Assembly: GCF_020520425.1 (NCBI RefSeq)
Contig: NC_079490.1
Location: 60,056,517-60,120,516, forward strand
Origin: Spinacia oleracea
Taxonomy: Eukaryota; Streptophyta; Magnoliopsida; Caryophyllales; Amaranthaceae
Reading direction: 5' to 3'
Length of the DNA: 64,000 nucleotides
This document shows, in pieces, positions 1 to 10,872 of the stretch (position 1 is the stretch's first letter; every line of letters begins with the position of its first letter). The notes below the pieces were generated by a model, which saw only the letters and a program-made list of their open reading frames with translations, was not told where the DNA came from and searched no databases. The translations under genes were made by a program, and so were the position numbers.

Positions 1-169
1 AGAACTGGTCAGCTCTGATCAGTTCTGTGCACTGATCTGCACAGTTCTGATCTGAGCTGTGCAGATCAGTGCACAGAACTGATCAGTTCTGACCAGTTCT
101 GTGCACTGATCTGCACAGTTCTGATCTGAGCTGTGCAGATCAGTGCACAGAACTGATCAGAACTTTATT
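1..169. repeat. Two tandem copies of a long hairpin
   Basis: Two near-identical hairpins stand head to tail. The first has arms at 15-44 and 57-86 (30 bp, perfectly complementary) around a 12-nt loop at 45-56. The second repeats the 24-nt core arms at 95-118 and 131-154 around the same loop. The sequence is built from short words such as CTGATC, CAGTTCTG and GTGCAC. It lies upstream of the CACTA-1 gene, so it is probably internal to that transposon. The left edge of the window may cut a longer array. Confidence 0.85.
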
Positions 170-236
170 TTTATTTTAAAATCCTGCTTTTGAAGGTATG
201 TAATTTTGATGATTTTCCAATGCAGTAGCGTCAGGC

Positions 237-3200
237 ATGGATGAAGATCAACACGCAAATTCAGGTCCTTCTAACAAATCACCAAATCAAGTGCCCCAAA
301 AGCAAAAAAAGAAGCCAAGAGGCCCTACAAAAGGAATAAAATCCATGCCCGGGGTTCCAAGAAAAATTGAATGGGATCACTTGGACCGACCCACAGGGAA
401 ATGGGCAACGGATTACAAGAATCACATTGGCGAGATAAGTCGCGCAAAGGTTTCAATATTGATCAGAACCTGGGAAGATGTTTCACAAGGAATAAAAGAC
501 ACTTTGTGGGAAGACGTCAAGGTAACCGGTTTTATTTTGGAAATTCAGTTGTACATATCTACGTGTCTTTTTCATGTGCTAAAAGACTTTCTTGTTCCTT
601 TTCTTTTTCTTTCATTTAGAGAGAATTTCATATCACAGATGAAACTAAGAAAGAAGTTGTCTTAAAGAGTTGTGATAAGCGTTGGAGGGAATTCAAATCA
701 AGATTGACGACTGGTTGGATTCGGGGTACAAGGAAAAGGCCAAAAGATGAAAAGATGCCATATGATTTGTATAGTTATATAACTAAGGATATATGGAAGG
801 AATTTGTGAAGATACGTACCTCCGAAGAAGCTGAGGTATAAAAATTATTCTTATTTAAAGTCTTGTTATAATCTAAGTTTTATTTTGTTGTAATAATTTC
901 TTTTACCCCCCTAAAATTAGGAAATAAGTGAGAAAGCAAGACAAAGTCAATCTTTCAACATATATCCTCATCATATGGGACAGAAATCATATGCTGAAAT
1001 GACAAGTGAATGGCAGAGAAAAGGGTACATTCCCTCAGTTTCTTCGTCATCTGAAGGTTCCTCTGCGTCTACAATTTCTTCAAGTTTGCCGAGTAGGACA
1101 TGTTTATGGCTTCTTGCAAGATCGAAACCAGATGAGAAAGGAAATCCTTACTTGCCGGATGAGGGCACACAAAAGGTCAAAGAAAATATTGTAAGTTCAT
1201 TTAACAATTTTGCGTAATGTTGTGATTCCTCTAATTTCATATATGTTCTTAAATATGAAACCAAGTGTTGAACTTTTCTCAAAACCATTTGATTTCATGT
1301 AGGATGAATGGAAAAGGAAACAAGATGAAGGGGAATTTGTTCCCAAAAGTGCACGAGATGATGTCTTATCTCGTGCACTTGGTAAGACTAAAGAAGGGAG
1401 ACCACTAACATTTGGTGGTGGAGTAGGCATCAAAGCTGTGTGGGGGACCGGAGAGCGGCGTAGCTTTCGACGGTATGGAGATGCGGAGATGGAGGAAATG
1501 GAAGCAAGAGTGACCAAAAGGGTCAAAGATGAGACAATACAAGAGATGAACTCCAAGATGGATGCCATGGTCATGGAGAAATTTATCACATTTGCTAAAG
1601 AACTTGGTGTCCAAATACCAAGCCATATGAGGATAGACGCAAATGTTCATAGTAGTTGTCGTTCCGGGGGTTTAGATCCATTTGCCGACATTACGGTATG
1701 ATAATTTGTGTTTTTCAAGTACTTTGTTTCTAGTTAATTCTATTGAACTTTTCTAACATGTTACATTGTATTTGCGTTATTGTTCAAAATAAATAATAAG
1801 GAACCTATCCCGTGCCATCTATACCTGAACATAGGCTCGGAGAAAGTCTTTGTTGCCTATGGTACCATATGTCCAGAGTTGCTCCTTGATCACCACAACG
1901 ACGTCACGTCCGATAACGTGAAAGTGAGCGTTGATGATTTTGAGCCCGCGTACAAAGAAGCTCCCGTCCCCGTGCCTTCTCAATATATTAAGAAACTTGC
2001 TCAAGCTCATGGTACCTTCACTCAGTGGCCAAAACATTTGGTGTCGCTTACGAATGAGGAGGTAACTAACATATGCATGATAATTTGAAGTAGAACTATT
2101 ATACCATGTATGCTCACTAATATGTATATCGTTATTTGAAAATCATACCTCAGGTAAACAAGCCTACAAGTAAAGAGCCTAAAGGGAAAGGGAACAAAGG
2201 GAAAGAGATAGTGGTTGGGGGAAGTGGAACAAAAGCGTCCAACACTAAATCAAAAACCTATTTCCTTGAAAATTATAAAGTGCAAAATTTGAGTGGTAAG
2301 TGCAATGTGATGAAAACTATGATGTTGGGATTAAAAGAAGGGGAGCACGTTAAGGTACATTGCACTAAAAGGACATTCAATATGGAAAAGGACTTTGAAA
2401 TTAGTGTCACCGTTGAAGACACCGATCAACTTCTCTCGGGAGCATGGCTCAATATATCAATAATACAAGTTTTTGCTACGTGAGTTACCTAAATTCATAT
2501 TTTGCCCCTAAATTTGATTTTTATGATTGTCTTAACGTTCTTACACTCTATATTATAGGGCTTTGAGTGAGTTGTGTTTTCACGATGATTGTCACCCCAA
2601 TAGTATTGGATTCATGTGCCCGGAGATGATCTCGGCCACCATGTTAAAGTCCGATGCAGATCGAATTCTATTGTACATGACGAGGTCCATGAGTGCACTT
2701 AGTTCTAAGACATTCATCTTATGTCCATACTACGAAAAGTATGAAAATTACTTTGAACTTCGTTTTTAATTGATTGTTATAAATTTAACTTTTTTTTTTT
2801 CTAACTACATACGTTTATTGTTTGTATGTAGGAGTCACTGGATGCTTTTAGTTCTTTGCTTGTCTAAACGTGAGGTCTACATATTTGATTCTCAACAGAA
2901 GAAGAGAAATTTGATGATTAAGGAGCCACTAAACAAGTAAGTAAAGTATGCATATGAAAATGCCATTTTTGCCAAAATTTTTGCCTTAGGTTCTTTAGTT
3001 CAAAGTTGGGTTCGAAAACATCATTTTTGCCTAAAAATGACCTAGGACGACCCAATTAGCCTTAAATGTGAAATAATAGATTGTAAAGGGACTTAGAAAG
3101 TTATAACTATGCATATGAGACGTGTAATAAGTTTGAAAACATTCCTTAGGTTCTTTGGTTCAAAGTTGGGTTCGAAAACATCATTTTTGCCTAAAAATGA

Positions 3201-5604
3201 CCTAGGACGACCCAAATAGCCTTAAATGTGAAATAATAGATTGTAAAGGGCCTTAGAAAGTTATAACTATGCATATGAGACGTGTAATAAGTTTGAAAAC
3301 ATTCCTTAGGTTCTTTGGTTCAAAGTTGGGTTCGAAAACATCATTTTTGCCTAAAAATGACCTAGGACGACCCAAATAGCCTTAAATGTGAAATAATAGA
3401 TTGTAAAGGGCCTTACAAAGTTATAACTATGCATATGAGACGTGTAATAAGTTTGAAAACATTCCTTAGGTTCTTTGGTTCAAAGTTGGGTTCGAAAACA
3501 TCATTTTTGCCTAAAAATGACCTAGGACGACCCAATTAGCCTTAAATGTGAAATAATAGATTGTAAAGGGCCTTAGAAAGTTATAACTATGCATATGAGA
3601 CGTGTAATAAGTTTGAAAACATTCCTTAGGTTCTTTGGTTCAAAGTTGGGTTCGAAAACATCATTTTTGCCTAAAAATGACCTAGGACGACCCAAATAGC
3701 CTTAAATGTGAAATAATAGATTGTAAAGGGCCTTACAAAGTTATAACTATTCATATGAGACGTGTAATAAGTTTGAAAACATTCCTTAGGTTCTTTGGTT
3801 CAAAGTTGGGTTCGAAAACATCATTTTTGCCTAAAAATGACCTAGGACGACCCAAATAGCCTTAAATGTGAAATAATAGATTGTAAAGGGCCTTACAAAG
3901 TTATAACTATGCATATGAGACGTGTAATAAGTTTGAAAACATTCCTTAGGTTCTTTGGTTCAAAGTTGGGTTCGAAAACATCATTTTTGCCTAAAAATGA
4001 CCTAGGACGACCCAAATAGCCTTAAATGTGAAATAATAGATTGTAAAGGGCCTTAGAAAGTTATAACTATGCATATGAGACGTGTAATAAGTTTGAAAAC
4101 ATTCCTTAGGTTCTTTGGTTCAAAGTTGGGTTCGAAAACATCATTTTTGCCTAAAAATGACCTAGGACGACCCAAATAGCCTTAAATGTGAAATAATAGA
4201 TTGTAAAGGGCCTTACAAAGTTATAACTATGCATATGAGACGTGTAATAAGTTTGAAAACATTCCTTAGGTTCTTTGGTTCAAAGTTGGGTTCGAAAACA
4301 TCATTTTTGCCTAAAAATGACCTAGGACGACCCAAATAGCCTTAAATGTGAAATAATAGATTGTAAAGGGCCTTACAAAGTTATAACTATGCATATGAGA
4401 CGTGTAATAAGTTTGAAAACATTCCTTAGGTTCTTTGGTTCAAAGTTGGGTTCGAAAACATCATTTTTGCCTAAAAATGACCTAGGACGACCCAAATAGC
4501 CTTAAATGTGAAATAATAGATTGTAAAGGGCCTTACAAAGTTATAACTATTCATATGAGACGTGTAATAAGTTTGAAAACATTCCTTAGGTTCTTTGGTT
4601 CAAAGTTGGGTTCGAAAACATCATTTTTGCCTAAAAATGACCTAGGACGACCCAAATAGCCTTAAATGTGAAATAATAGATTGTAAAGGGCCTTACAAAG
4701 TTATAACTATGCATATGAGACGTGTAATAAGTTTGAAAACATTCCTTAGGTTCTTTGGTTCAAAGTTGGGTTCGAAAACATCATTTTTGCCTAAAAATGA
4801 CCTAGGACGACCCAATTAGCCTTAAATGTGAAATAATAGATTGTAAAGGGCCTTAGAAAGTTATAACTATGCATATGAGACGTGTAATAAGTTTGAAAAC
4901 ATTCCTTAGGTTCTTTGGTTCAAAGTTGGGTTCGAAAACATCATTTTTGCCTAAAAATGACCTAGAACGTACGACCCAATTAGCCTTAAATGTGACTACT
5001 ACGTATATAATTGCATTTACATGTGTAAACAAAGTATATAATTGCACTTACATGTAAAATATTCTTTGCATTTACATGTGTAAACAAAGTATATATAATT
5101 GCATATTTTATCGAATGTGTAGTGCTTTTCGGAGTTACAAGAGACTAGGTGGACAATCTAAGGGAACTAAATTAACATGGATTCCAGCACAGGTATATAT
5201 ATATATATAATTAGTTTATTATTTACCTAAGAAATAAGTTTTTCAAAATTATAACATACAATGTGATAGAAATTTTACTTGTGTTATTTATTTTAATGCA
5301 TTTAGTGTGCTCAACAACCGGGATCACTAGATTGTGGCTACTACGTCATGCGTTTTATGTACGACATAATAATGAATCATGGTAATAGTCAAGATCTTAC
5401 TAAGGTATGTTCTCATAAACTACGTACTTTATATAATAAATTGAAGTACACAAAACTATTATATTGATCAATCGTTGATAAATTGAATTATTTACACTTT
5501 TTTAGGATTTTTCAAGAACATTGCCTTATTCAGCGGAGGAGATTAATGAGGTGAAAGATTTTTGGGCAGATTACTTCATGAACAATGTCGAATTTTTAGC
5601 TTAA
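237..5604 (+). CDS. CACTA-encoded Ptta/En/Spm-like protein with C-terminal Ulp1-type (C48) cysteine protease domain
   Basis: Eleven exons with GT-AG introns join into one uninterrupted frame of 767 codons: 237-521, 620-835, 921-1190, 1303-1695, 1801-2061, 2154-2479, 2559-2738, 2832-2936, 5123-5192, 5306-5404, 5506-5604. Residues about 75-240 resemble the plant transposase Ptta/En/Spm family (WREFKSRL region), and residues 390-475 are a short conserved CACTA-associated block. The C-terminal 130 residues have the Ulp1/SENP signature: His646 (SHWML), Asp663 (IFDSQ), a Gln in CAQQPG and Cys712 (LDCGYYV). Ulp1 enzymes cleave SUMO-like conjugates, but the role in CACTA elements is not established. 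Exon 8 (His, Asp) and exon 10 (Cys) are separated by introns, one with a 2-kb satellite array. The start ATG at 237 is the first in frame. Exon limits are predicted by eye and no transcript supports them here. Confidence 0.8.
2981..4995 (+). repeat. 160-bp tandem array (about 12.5 copies) inside an intron
   Basis: The unit begins CCTTAGGTTCTTTGGTTC and recurs exactly every 160 bp (3144, 3304, 3464 ... 4904). Copies differ by only a few bases: AATT or AAAT in the CCCAA-TAGCC segment, CTTAG or CTTAC before AAAG, and GCATATGAG or TCATATGAG. The TCATATGAG variant occurs twice, 800 bp (five units) apart, suggesting block duplication. The first and last units are the most diverged. The array occupies most of the intron between exons 8 and 9 (2937-5122) of the Ulp1-like gene. 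A diverged relative forms the array at 53010-56390. Confidence 0.95.
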
Positions 5605-5869
5605 TTTGTAATATGAACTTGATCTCTAGCTAGCTACGTACCTTTGTTGTAATAATTTTATGTTTGTTGTAACATGTTGGTTGATCGATCTATGACGAAT
5701 TTAATTGCCTTTTATTGGGAACGTTAATTACGTTGTAAACTTTTGTGACAGGTATTAATTATAAATGTATTCCCGGTATTGGGAATGAACCGTCTAATTT
5801 CAAAGACGATCATGTCGGAATTTCCAACTAATATTAAAAAACGAATATTTTTTTAAAAAAAAATAAGTC
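5605..5869 (+). other. 3' flank of the CACTA-1 gene
   Basis: AT-rich sequence after the stop codon at 5604, presumed 3' UTR and downstream DNA. No second coding segment is visible before the subterminal repeats begin. Confidence 0.5.
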
Positions 5870-6342
5870 ATTTGCAACGCACGTTAGCTCAATGTGCGAG
5901 GCAAATGACTTAATTTTTTGGCGCTAAAATTGTCATTTGCGTCGCACATTAAGCTATTGTGCGTGGCAAATGACTTTTTTTTTTTGCGCCTAAAAGTCAT
6001 TTGCGTCGCACAATTAGCAAAAGTGCGTTGCAAATAACTTTTCAACATGGTGCCTGAAAAGTCATTTGCAACGCACATTAGCTAAATGTGCGACGCAAAT
6101 GAACCTTATTTGCGTCGCACATTTAGCTAATGTGCGTTGCAAATGACTTTTCAGGCACCATGTTGAAAAGTTATTTGCAACGCACTTTTGCTAATTGTGC
6201 GACGCAAATAAGGTTATTTGCGTCGCACAAATGTGCGACGCAAATGACTTTTAGTCATTTGCGTCGAGAGCTTTTGCCACGCACGATGTGCGACGCAAAT
6301 ATGCTTAAAAGTGCGATGCAAATGACCCTTTTTCCACTAGTG
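5870..6342. repeat. CACTA-1 right subterminal inverted repeats and terminal inverted repeat
   Basis: A word of the type TCATTTGCGTCGCAC and its reverse complement GTGCGACGCAAATGA occur about ten times in both orientations, separated by short spacers built on TTAGCTAA. Pairs form hairpins, the largest centred near 6108 and pairing about 6030-6105 with 6110-6185. The terminal repeat occupies about 6324-6342. Repeated subterminal words in both orientations are the usual transposase-binding architecture of CACTA elements; binding here is inferred. Confidence 0.85.
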
Positions 6343-7143
6343 TCTTCCAATGCCCCCCGTCTTCTTGCAGTAGAAGCATTCAGAGTCGGCAGGAGAATGA
6401 GTCACCCTCTTCTGTTTACCAGAACTGGTGTCGTTGGACTTGGATGAGGGCGTAGCCTTGCCCTTACCCTTCTTGCCCTTATTCTTTCCTGATTTCTTGA
6501 AGTTCTTGCCCTTACGCACCATAAGCACATCGTGCTTATTCTCTTGCTTGAGCGTCTTTTCAGCGGTTTTCAGCATACCGTGAAGCTCAGTAAGAGTTTT
6601 CTCCATGCTGTTCATGTTGTAATTCAACTTGAACTGATCATATCCACTATGAAGCGAATGGAGAATGATGTCAATAGCCATTTCATTTGAGATGTCAGAA
6701 TCTAGAGCTCTCATATTCTCAAAGAGTCCAATCATTTTAAGAACATGTGGGCTCACTGGTTCTCTTTTCTTGAGCTTAGTCTCAAGGATCAACCTCTGAG
6801 TCTCGAATCTTTCGATTCTGGCTTGGTCCTGAAACATGTTCTTCAACTCCGAGATGATTTGGTAAGCATCCGAGTTAAAGAACATTTTCTGAAGTTCAGG
6901 ACTCATGGATGCAAGCATCACACATTTGACATCCCTGTTGGCCTGGATCCAACGGTTAAGGGCAGCTTGAGTTAAGTCCGGCCCGGCGGCTTCCGGTAAC
7001 TCTTCCTCGAGGACATATTCTTTTTCCTCATGCATTAGAACTATTTGTAAGTTCCTTTGCTAGTCGAGGAAATTGTTGCCATTCAACTTCTCCTTGTCGA
7101 GAATTGAACGCAGGTTGAAAGTGTTGTTATTGTTTGCGGCCAT
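6343..7143 (-). pseudogene. copia gag (UBN2-like), truncated by CACTA-1
   Basis: The start is the ATG at 7143 (MAANNNNTF...), typical of copia polyproteins. An in-frame TAG at 7060-7062 replaces what looks like a tryptophan codon; the frame is then open from 7035 to the CACTA junction. The nucleocapsid-binding part of gag (plant Retrotran_gag_2/UBN2 type) spans most of it, followed by a Lys/Gly/Ser-rich stretch and the first half of the CCHC zinc knuckle (ECFYCKK). The related copy at 59274 reads CFYCKKKGHWKRD, but here the knuckle changes frame (CKKTGGIG) through a small insertion in a G run near 6355. CACTA-1 then interrupts it. Gag would form the virus-like particle; this copy is inactive. 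Confidence 0.85.
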
Positions 7144-9590
7144 TTGATTACTACATTTGAAAAGAATTCGCAATAAATAACCATTCATAACTTTAATAAC
7201 TTTGAAATAAAATCTAACATGCAATCATTAAAGCTATTAAACATTTCATTCATGCAAAAGCAAAAACATGGTCCAAAAAAGAATGAAATGATTCCAAGAC
7301 CCTAAAAGTCCTAAATCCTTAAGCAGCTTTGGCATGTCTTAAGTAGTTTAAGATTCTAGGTAAGCAAAACCTATTGCTAGTAATCTCCAAATTACTCTTA
7401 GTTAATAAATTAATACCATAATTTATCCCATTTCCACAACATAATGCCATTGTTGTTTGAGTTGAAATCACAATCAACGTGCTCCTTTGGGACGCCTTAC
7501 CATCTAAGTCAACTAATATAGCACCTCACTTTGGCGTAAACCTACTACGTTAGGTCCTTAGATTTTTGTAAGTGCTTGATTTGGAAGACAATTTTTAAAC
7601 TCAATATTACTTTGGACCTAGTTGTTTCTATGTTGGTTCGATTATTTAGTGAACTTAATCTAATCGAGTCGTACTAAACAACCTATTCATGTAAAGTATA
7701 CATTCATACATTCAAGCATAATATATATCAAAATGCATAAATAAATGGTGAACTAGTATGGCCCAAAACATCTTGTCTTGAAGCATCCAATCTTCATCAC
7801 CATCTCGTTAGCTTGGCATCGTCTTGAATCTTCGTTCAATTGCTAACTTAAAGTTCTAAACTTAGAAATACTTGAAAATAATAAATTACATCAAAATTTC
7901 CATGGTACGCATACCATATTTAAAACTTTACATTCAAAGATAGAACGGTTCGCTGACCGTATTTAACTATCCTAAATGGCCATACTAGTCACTTGGAGTA
8001 CCTGCATTACATAAAATATACATTCTATGCATTCACCCATTCGTATGCTAAAACGAATGGCCCAAATAATTATGCAAGTAGTTACGTGAATTAATTAAAA
8101 TTCACGTTCACATAAACGCGTCCTAAAAGATTAATCAATTTCCAAATTATTAATCCTTAGACTTTATTCTAATTAAAATTGAATTTAATTAAAATAATGC
8201 GACCTACGAAAATAATCAAAAATAATTATTTCATTTTAATTTCATTTAGTGGCTCCCACTCAAACCAATAATTATTCCAGATAATTAATTATAAAATATT
8301 AAATTAAATATCCTATTAGCCCAAATTAATGCAAAACATGTCAAGCCCAACGAAATAAACAAATTTAAGAAAAAATGTCCAAGTGCATGCTTGGGATAGG
8401 CTTGCGCCCAGCCCATCGTAACGCTTGTGTGGCCTACCAGGCACACGAGCAATGCTCGCACACCCCGCAGCCTAGCGCGCGCGTCCCCACAGCTCTATGA
8501 TGCCCTGCGCGCTTCGTTCAAAGCTCGTCGTGCGCATCGCTGCACGTCACAAGGTCTCGTGCCTTGCTTTGCTCGCAGCCCACGCCCATCGCCCTTGCCA
8601 AGCGCGCGCGCGGCACGCAGCGCCTATGCTGCTGCCCGCGTCGCTGCGGCTTGGCACGGATGCGGTAGCCCGCATGACTCGACGAGCCACACGTCCACCC
8701 ACCCTTGTGTTCTTGCCTTTGGTTCGTACTACGGACCAACTTAATTAAAAAAAATAATTTAATTTCACGAACTTTTACATTAATGTTATTTTTCATAAAA
8801 AGTTATGATTTTTATTTTCGAAAAACAACGGTTTTTACGATTTAATAAAATTGACGACAATCCAATTTCGTAAAATATTAAATCAAGGCTAACATTATTC
8901 AAATTTTAAGAACGAACAAATCAACCAAAAATTTGAACTTTTAAATAATAAAATCCAAAACTTTAAATCGTTCTTTAAACAATTAAATTTCAGATTTTAA
9001 TAATTAGGTTTAAGTGCGATTAATATTAACGAAACCATTCAAAATTTTAATCCAATAATTTTTAAAATTAGCCACTGACCCATGAAATTATATTCCCTTT
9101 CCCAATTAACCGAATTATTAGATCTAAATTATTAAAAAAATCAATTAGGGATCTAATTTCTACGAATTTGGGGAAAACAAAATTAGGGTTTATACATATC
9201 CGAAAATCTGAAATTTTTACCATGGATCAAGAATATACCCAGAAACATCGTGTCAAAATTTCAAGCAATTCCGAGTTTATTAGGTCGACCTTTTAATTGA
9301 ATTACTTTCCGACACTTTAAATTTTTATTCGAAAATTAACAAAAACGCCAAAAAAACATCACTCCGAGGCCTGTTTTTGCAATTCCGTCCCCATGATTTG
9401 ATCTTAGAAAATCGTTTTCAATCAGATTAAGGTCAGAAAAGTCGAAAAACCGAATCTTTTTGATTTCAGAACAGGTTACGCAATTAATCCAATAATCCAT
9501 AAAATTTTGGAAAAATCAACAAAAATTCTAAAAAATTCGACAGCAGCAAAAACAATTAAATCATGCTAAACACATGGTTTGAATAAATAA
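7144..9590 (-). other. copia untranslated leader with an internal GC-rich island
   Basis: No credible coding sequence. The leader is strongly AT-rich except for a sharply bounded GC-rich island at about 8398-8745. The words around 7980-8060 and 8250 are homologous to 28640-28950 in the other copia leader. The small open frames in the GC island follow from its base composition. Confidence 0.7.
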
Positions 9591-9604
9591 GGCTCGTGAT
9601 ACCA
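9591..9604 (-). other. Primer binding site of the minus-strand copia
   Basis: On the minus strand this reads TGGTATCACGAGCC, one or two bases from the plant initiator-methionine-tRNA site TGGTATCAGAGCC used by most copia elements. It sits one base inside the LTR end at 9606. Confidence 0.8.
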
Positions 9605-9605
9605 C

Positions 9606-10190
9606 TAGAGGGGAATACAGTTAAACATAATAACATGTGCGAAAACAATCCCCAAAGCCAGGAAACATGTATAAAGCACAGATTAAGCAAACTTACATTC
9701 GAAGCGTATTTCCCTAGTAATCTATCAACGAACATGAACTTAGAACTCCACTTGTTGTTCCTCTACTTGGTTCACCGACACGATTAGATCCGTCTTGATA
9801 ACCGTAGCTTAATCAAGAGTTTTTCTTTTGGGAAGAACAGTTTTCTCAGAGAGAGGAAAAATGAAGAACGTAATTCTAAATTAGGTTTAGGGTTTTGAAA
9901 ACTTGTGTGTACAGAGTTGTTTTTGAAAATACAATAGCCCTATTGTATTAATGATGTAGCCGGCCAAGAATAATAAGCCTTGACCGGCCACACATATAAG
10001 CACACGGACCACAGCCCACCGCCCAGCAACACACGTCGCAGGCCGAAGCCCACAGCCCGCGCGTCGAGCAGCTGAGCCATGGGCCTGCTCGCTCGTCGCC
10101 GCCCGTTGCTTGCACTGCTATTGCATGCTCGCGCCGCACATGCGGGCTGGCTGCTCGCGAGCTTGTTGGCTCGTTGGGCCTTGTACGCCG
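9606..10190 (-). repeat. Truncated 5' LTR of the minus-strand copia
   Basis: Homologous, in reverse complement, to the plus-strand copia LTR at 44754-45308 (shared segments around the CTTCTTCCC, CGTGTCGGTGAACC and LTR-end regions). A full LTR of the family is about 977 bp, so roughly 390 bp of the outer side is missing. It contains a GC-rich stretch (about 9955-10190) and a short inverted repeat at 9928-9949 with 10-bp arms. A filler patch at 10190 replaces the rest. Confidence 0.75.
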
Positions 10191-10450
10191 GATTTCTTAA
10201 CTTTTAGAATGATTAGTGAGTAGAATTAGGTTAGGGAAAGGGGAGAATCTAGGGGCTTAATTAGGGGAAATTGATAATTAGATGTTGATTGATTAATGTG
10301 ATTAAATATTGAGCTTGCTGGCTCGCGAGCTTGCTGGCTCGTCGGATCTGGATCTGGATCCTCAATTTCATTACCAAGCGGATCCGGGTAGGATCTGGAT
10401 CCTTGCCTAAAAAATGAATCTGGATCCTAGAGGATTTGGTTCGGATCCTA
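10190..10450. repeat. Filler patch: 120-bp piece of Athila LTR plus GGATCC-rich spacer
   Basis: 10190-10309 closely matches 11845-11955 and 44070-44190 in the Athila LTRs (GATTAGTGAGTAGAATTAGG and onward). It is flanked by an imperfect direct repeat of about 33 bp (10146-10178 and 10312-10344, GCTGGCTCGCGAGCTTG type). From 10345 to 10450 the sequence is rich in GGATCTGGATCC words and has no coding content. Confidence 0.75.
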
Positions 10451-10872
10451 CTGAAGGAAATATGTCCTTCACCCAATGTGCATTAGTCTAATACCAAGGT
10501 TCAGATTAATTACGAACAATTAATTCAGTGAGATCAAGTGATCGGAACAGCTGGCTGGAGCAATGCTTCCGATCAGTGAGTTCTAATCTATATTAGGCTC
10601 ACATCTTACTCTTGACTAAACCTATAAGGTCACACCATTGGCATGTAACAGATCACCAGATTAAATGAATCGGAAATTCATTTAATAGCTTTTTAGGAAT
10701 TAGTTGGGAAAAACATAAATATACGATATGACGTTGGATTGGAATCGTAAATTGGATTGCGTATATTCGTAAGCTAGACGAAACAAATGATCGTATCGTA
10801 CGACGGTGAATCCTCAAGTACTATACGATAAACAATCGCCGCAAGGCAACGTTGCCGGCCCGACGAGCCAAG
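10451..10872 (+). repeat. Plus-strand copia LTR, left piece
   Basis: Begins TGAAGGAAATATGTCC, the same start as the LTRs at 25831 and 34526, to which it is related (CAGTGAGATCAAGTGA, CATCTTACTCTTGACT). It is interrupted after CCAAG (10868-10872) by the Athila-like element and resumes at 44754. Without the insertion the LTR is 977 bp. Confidence 0.85.

Larger units (their letters stand above)
1..6342 (+). mobile_element. CACTA (En/Spm) transposon CACTA-1, right part; left end outside window
   Basis: The right terminus reads ...CCACTAGTG and ends at 6342; its reverse complement begins CACTAGTGGAAAAAGGGTC, a CACTA-type terminal inverted repeat. Just inside it (about 5870-6342) is a cluster of subterminal inverted repeats, as this superfamily carries. 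The element contains an 11-exon gene on the plus strand (237-5604). It is inserted in the zinc-knuckle coding part of a copia gag that resumes at 6343. The main DDE transposase gene of CACTA elements is not visible and would have to lie left of position 1. The 3-bp target duplication cannot be checked because the left end is missing; the right flank begins TCT. Confidence 0.85.
6343..10190 (-). mobile_element. Ty1/copia retrotransposon, minus strand, 5' portion only
   Basis: Read on the minus strand, this holds a truncated 5' LTR (9606-10190), a methionine-tRNA-type primer binding site (9591-9604), a 2.4-kb leader (7144-9590) and the start of gag (6343-7143). The rest of gag and all of pol would lie beyond the CACTA-1 insertion, outside the window. 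The LTR is truncated on its outer side. LTR and leader are homologous to the plus-strand copia at 10451/44754-46170, so the two copies face each other. Confidence 0.8.

Noticed and set aside
2981..4995. CRISPR-like or centromeric satellite interpretation of the 160-bp array
   Set aside because: There are no spacers between repeats, the genome is eukaryotic, and the array is confined to an intron of a transposon gene rather than extending as a megabase satellite.
8427..8796. Several overlapping open frames in the GC-rich island of the minus-strand copia leader
   Set aside because: Open in multiple registers on both strands, with Ala/Arg/His-rich composition; GC-rich DNA lacks stop codons.
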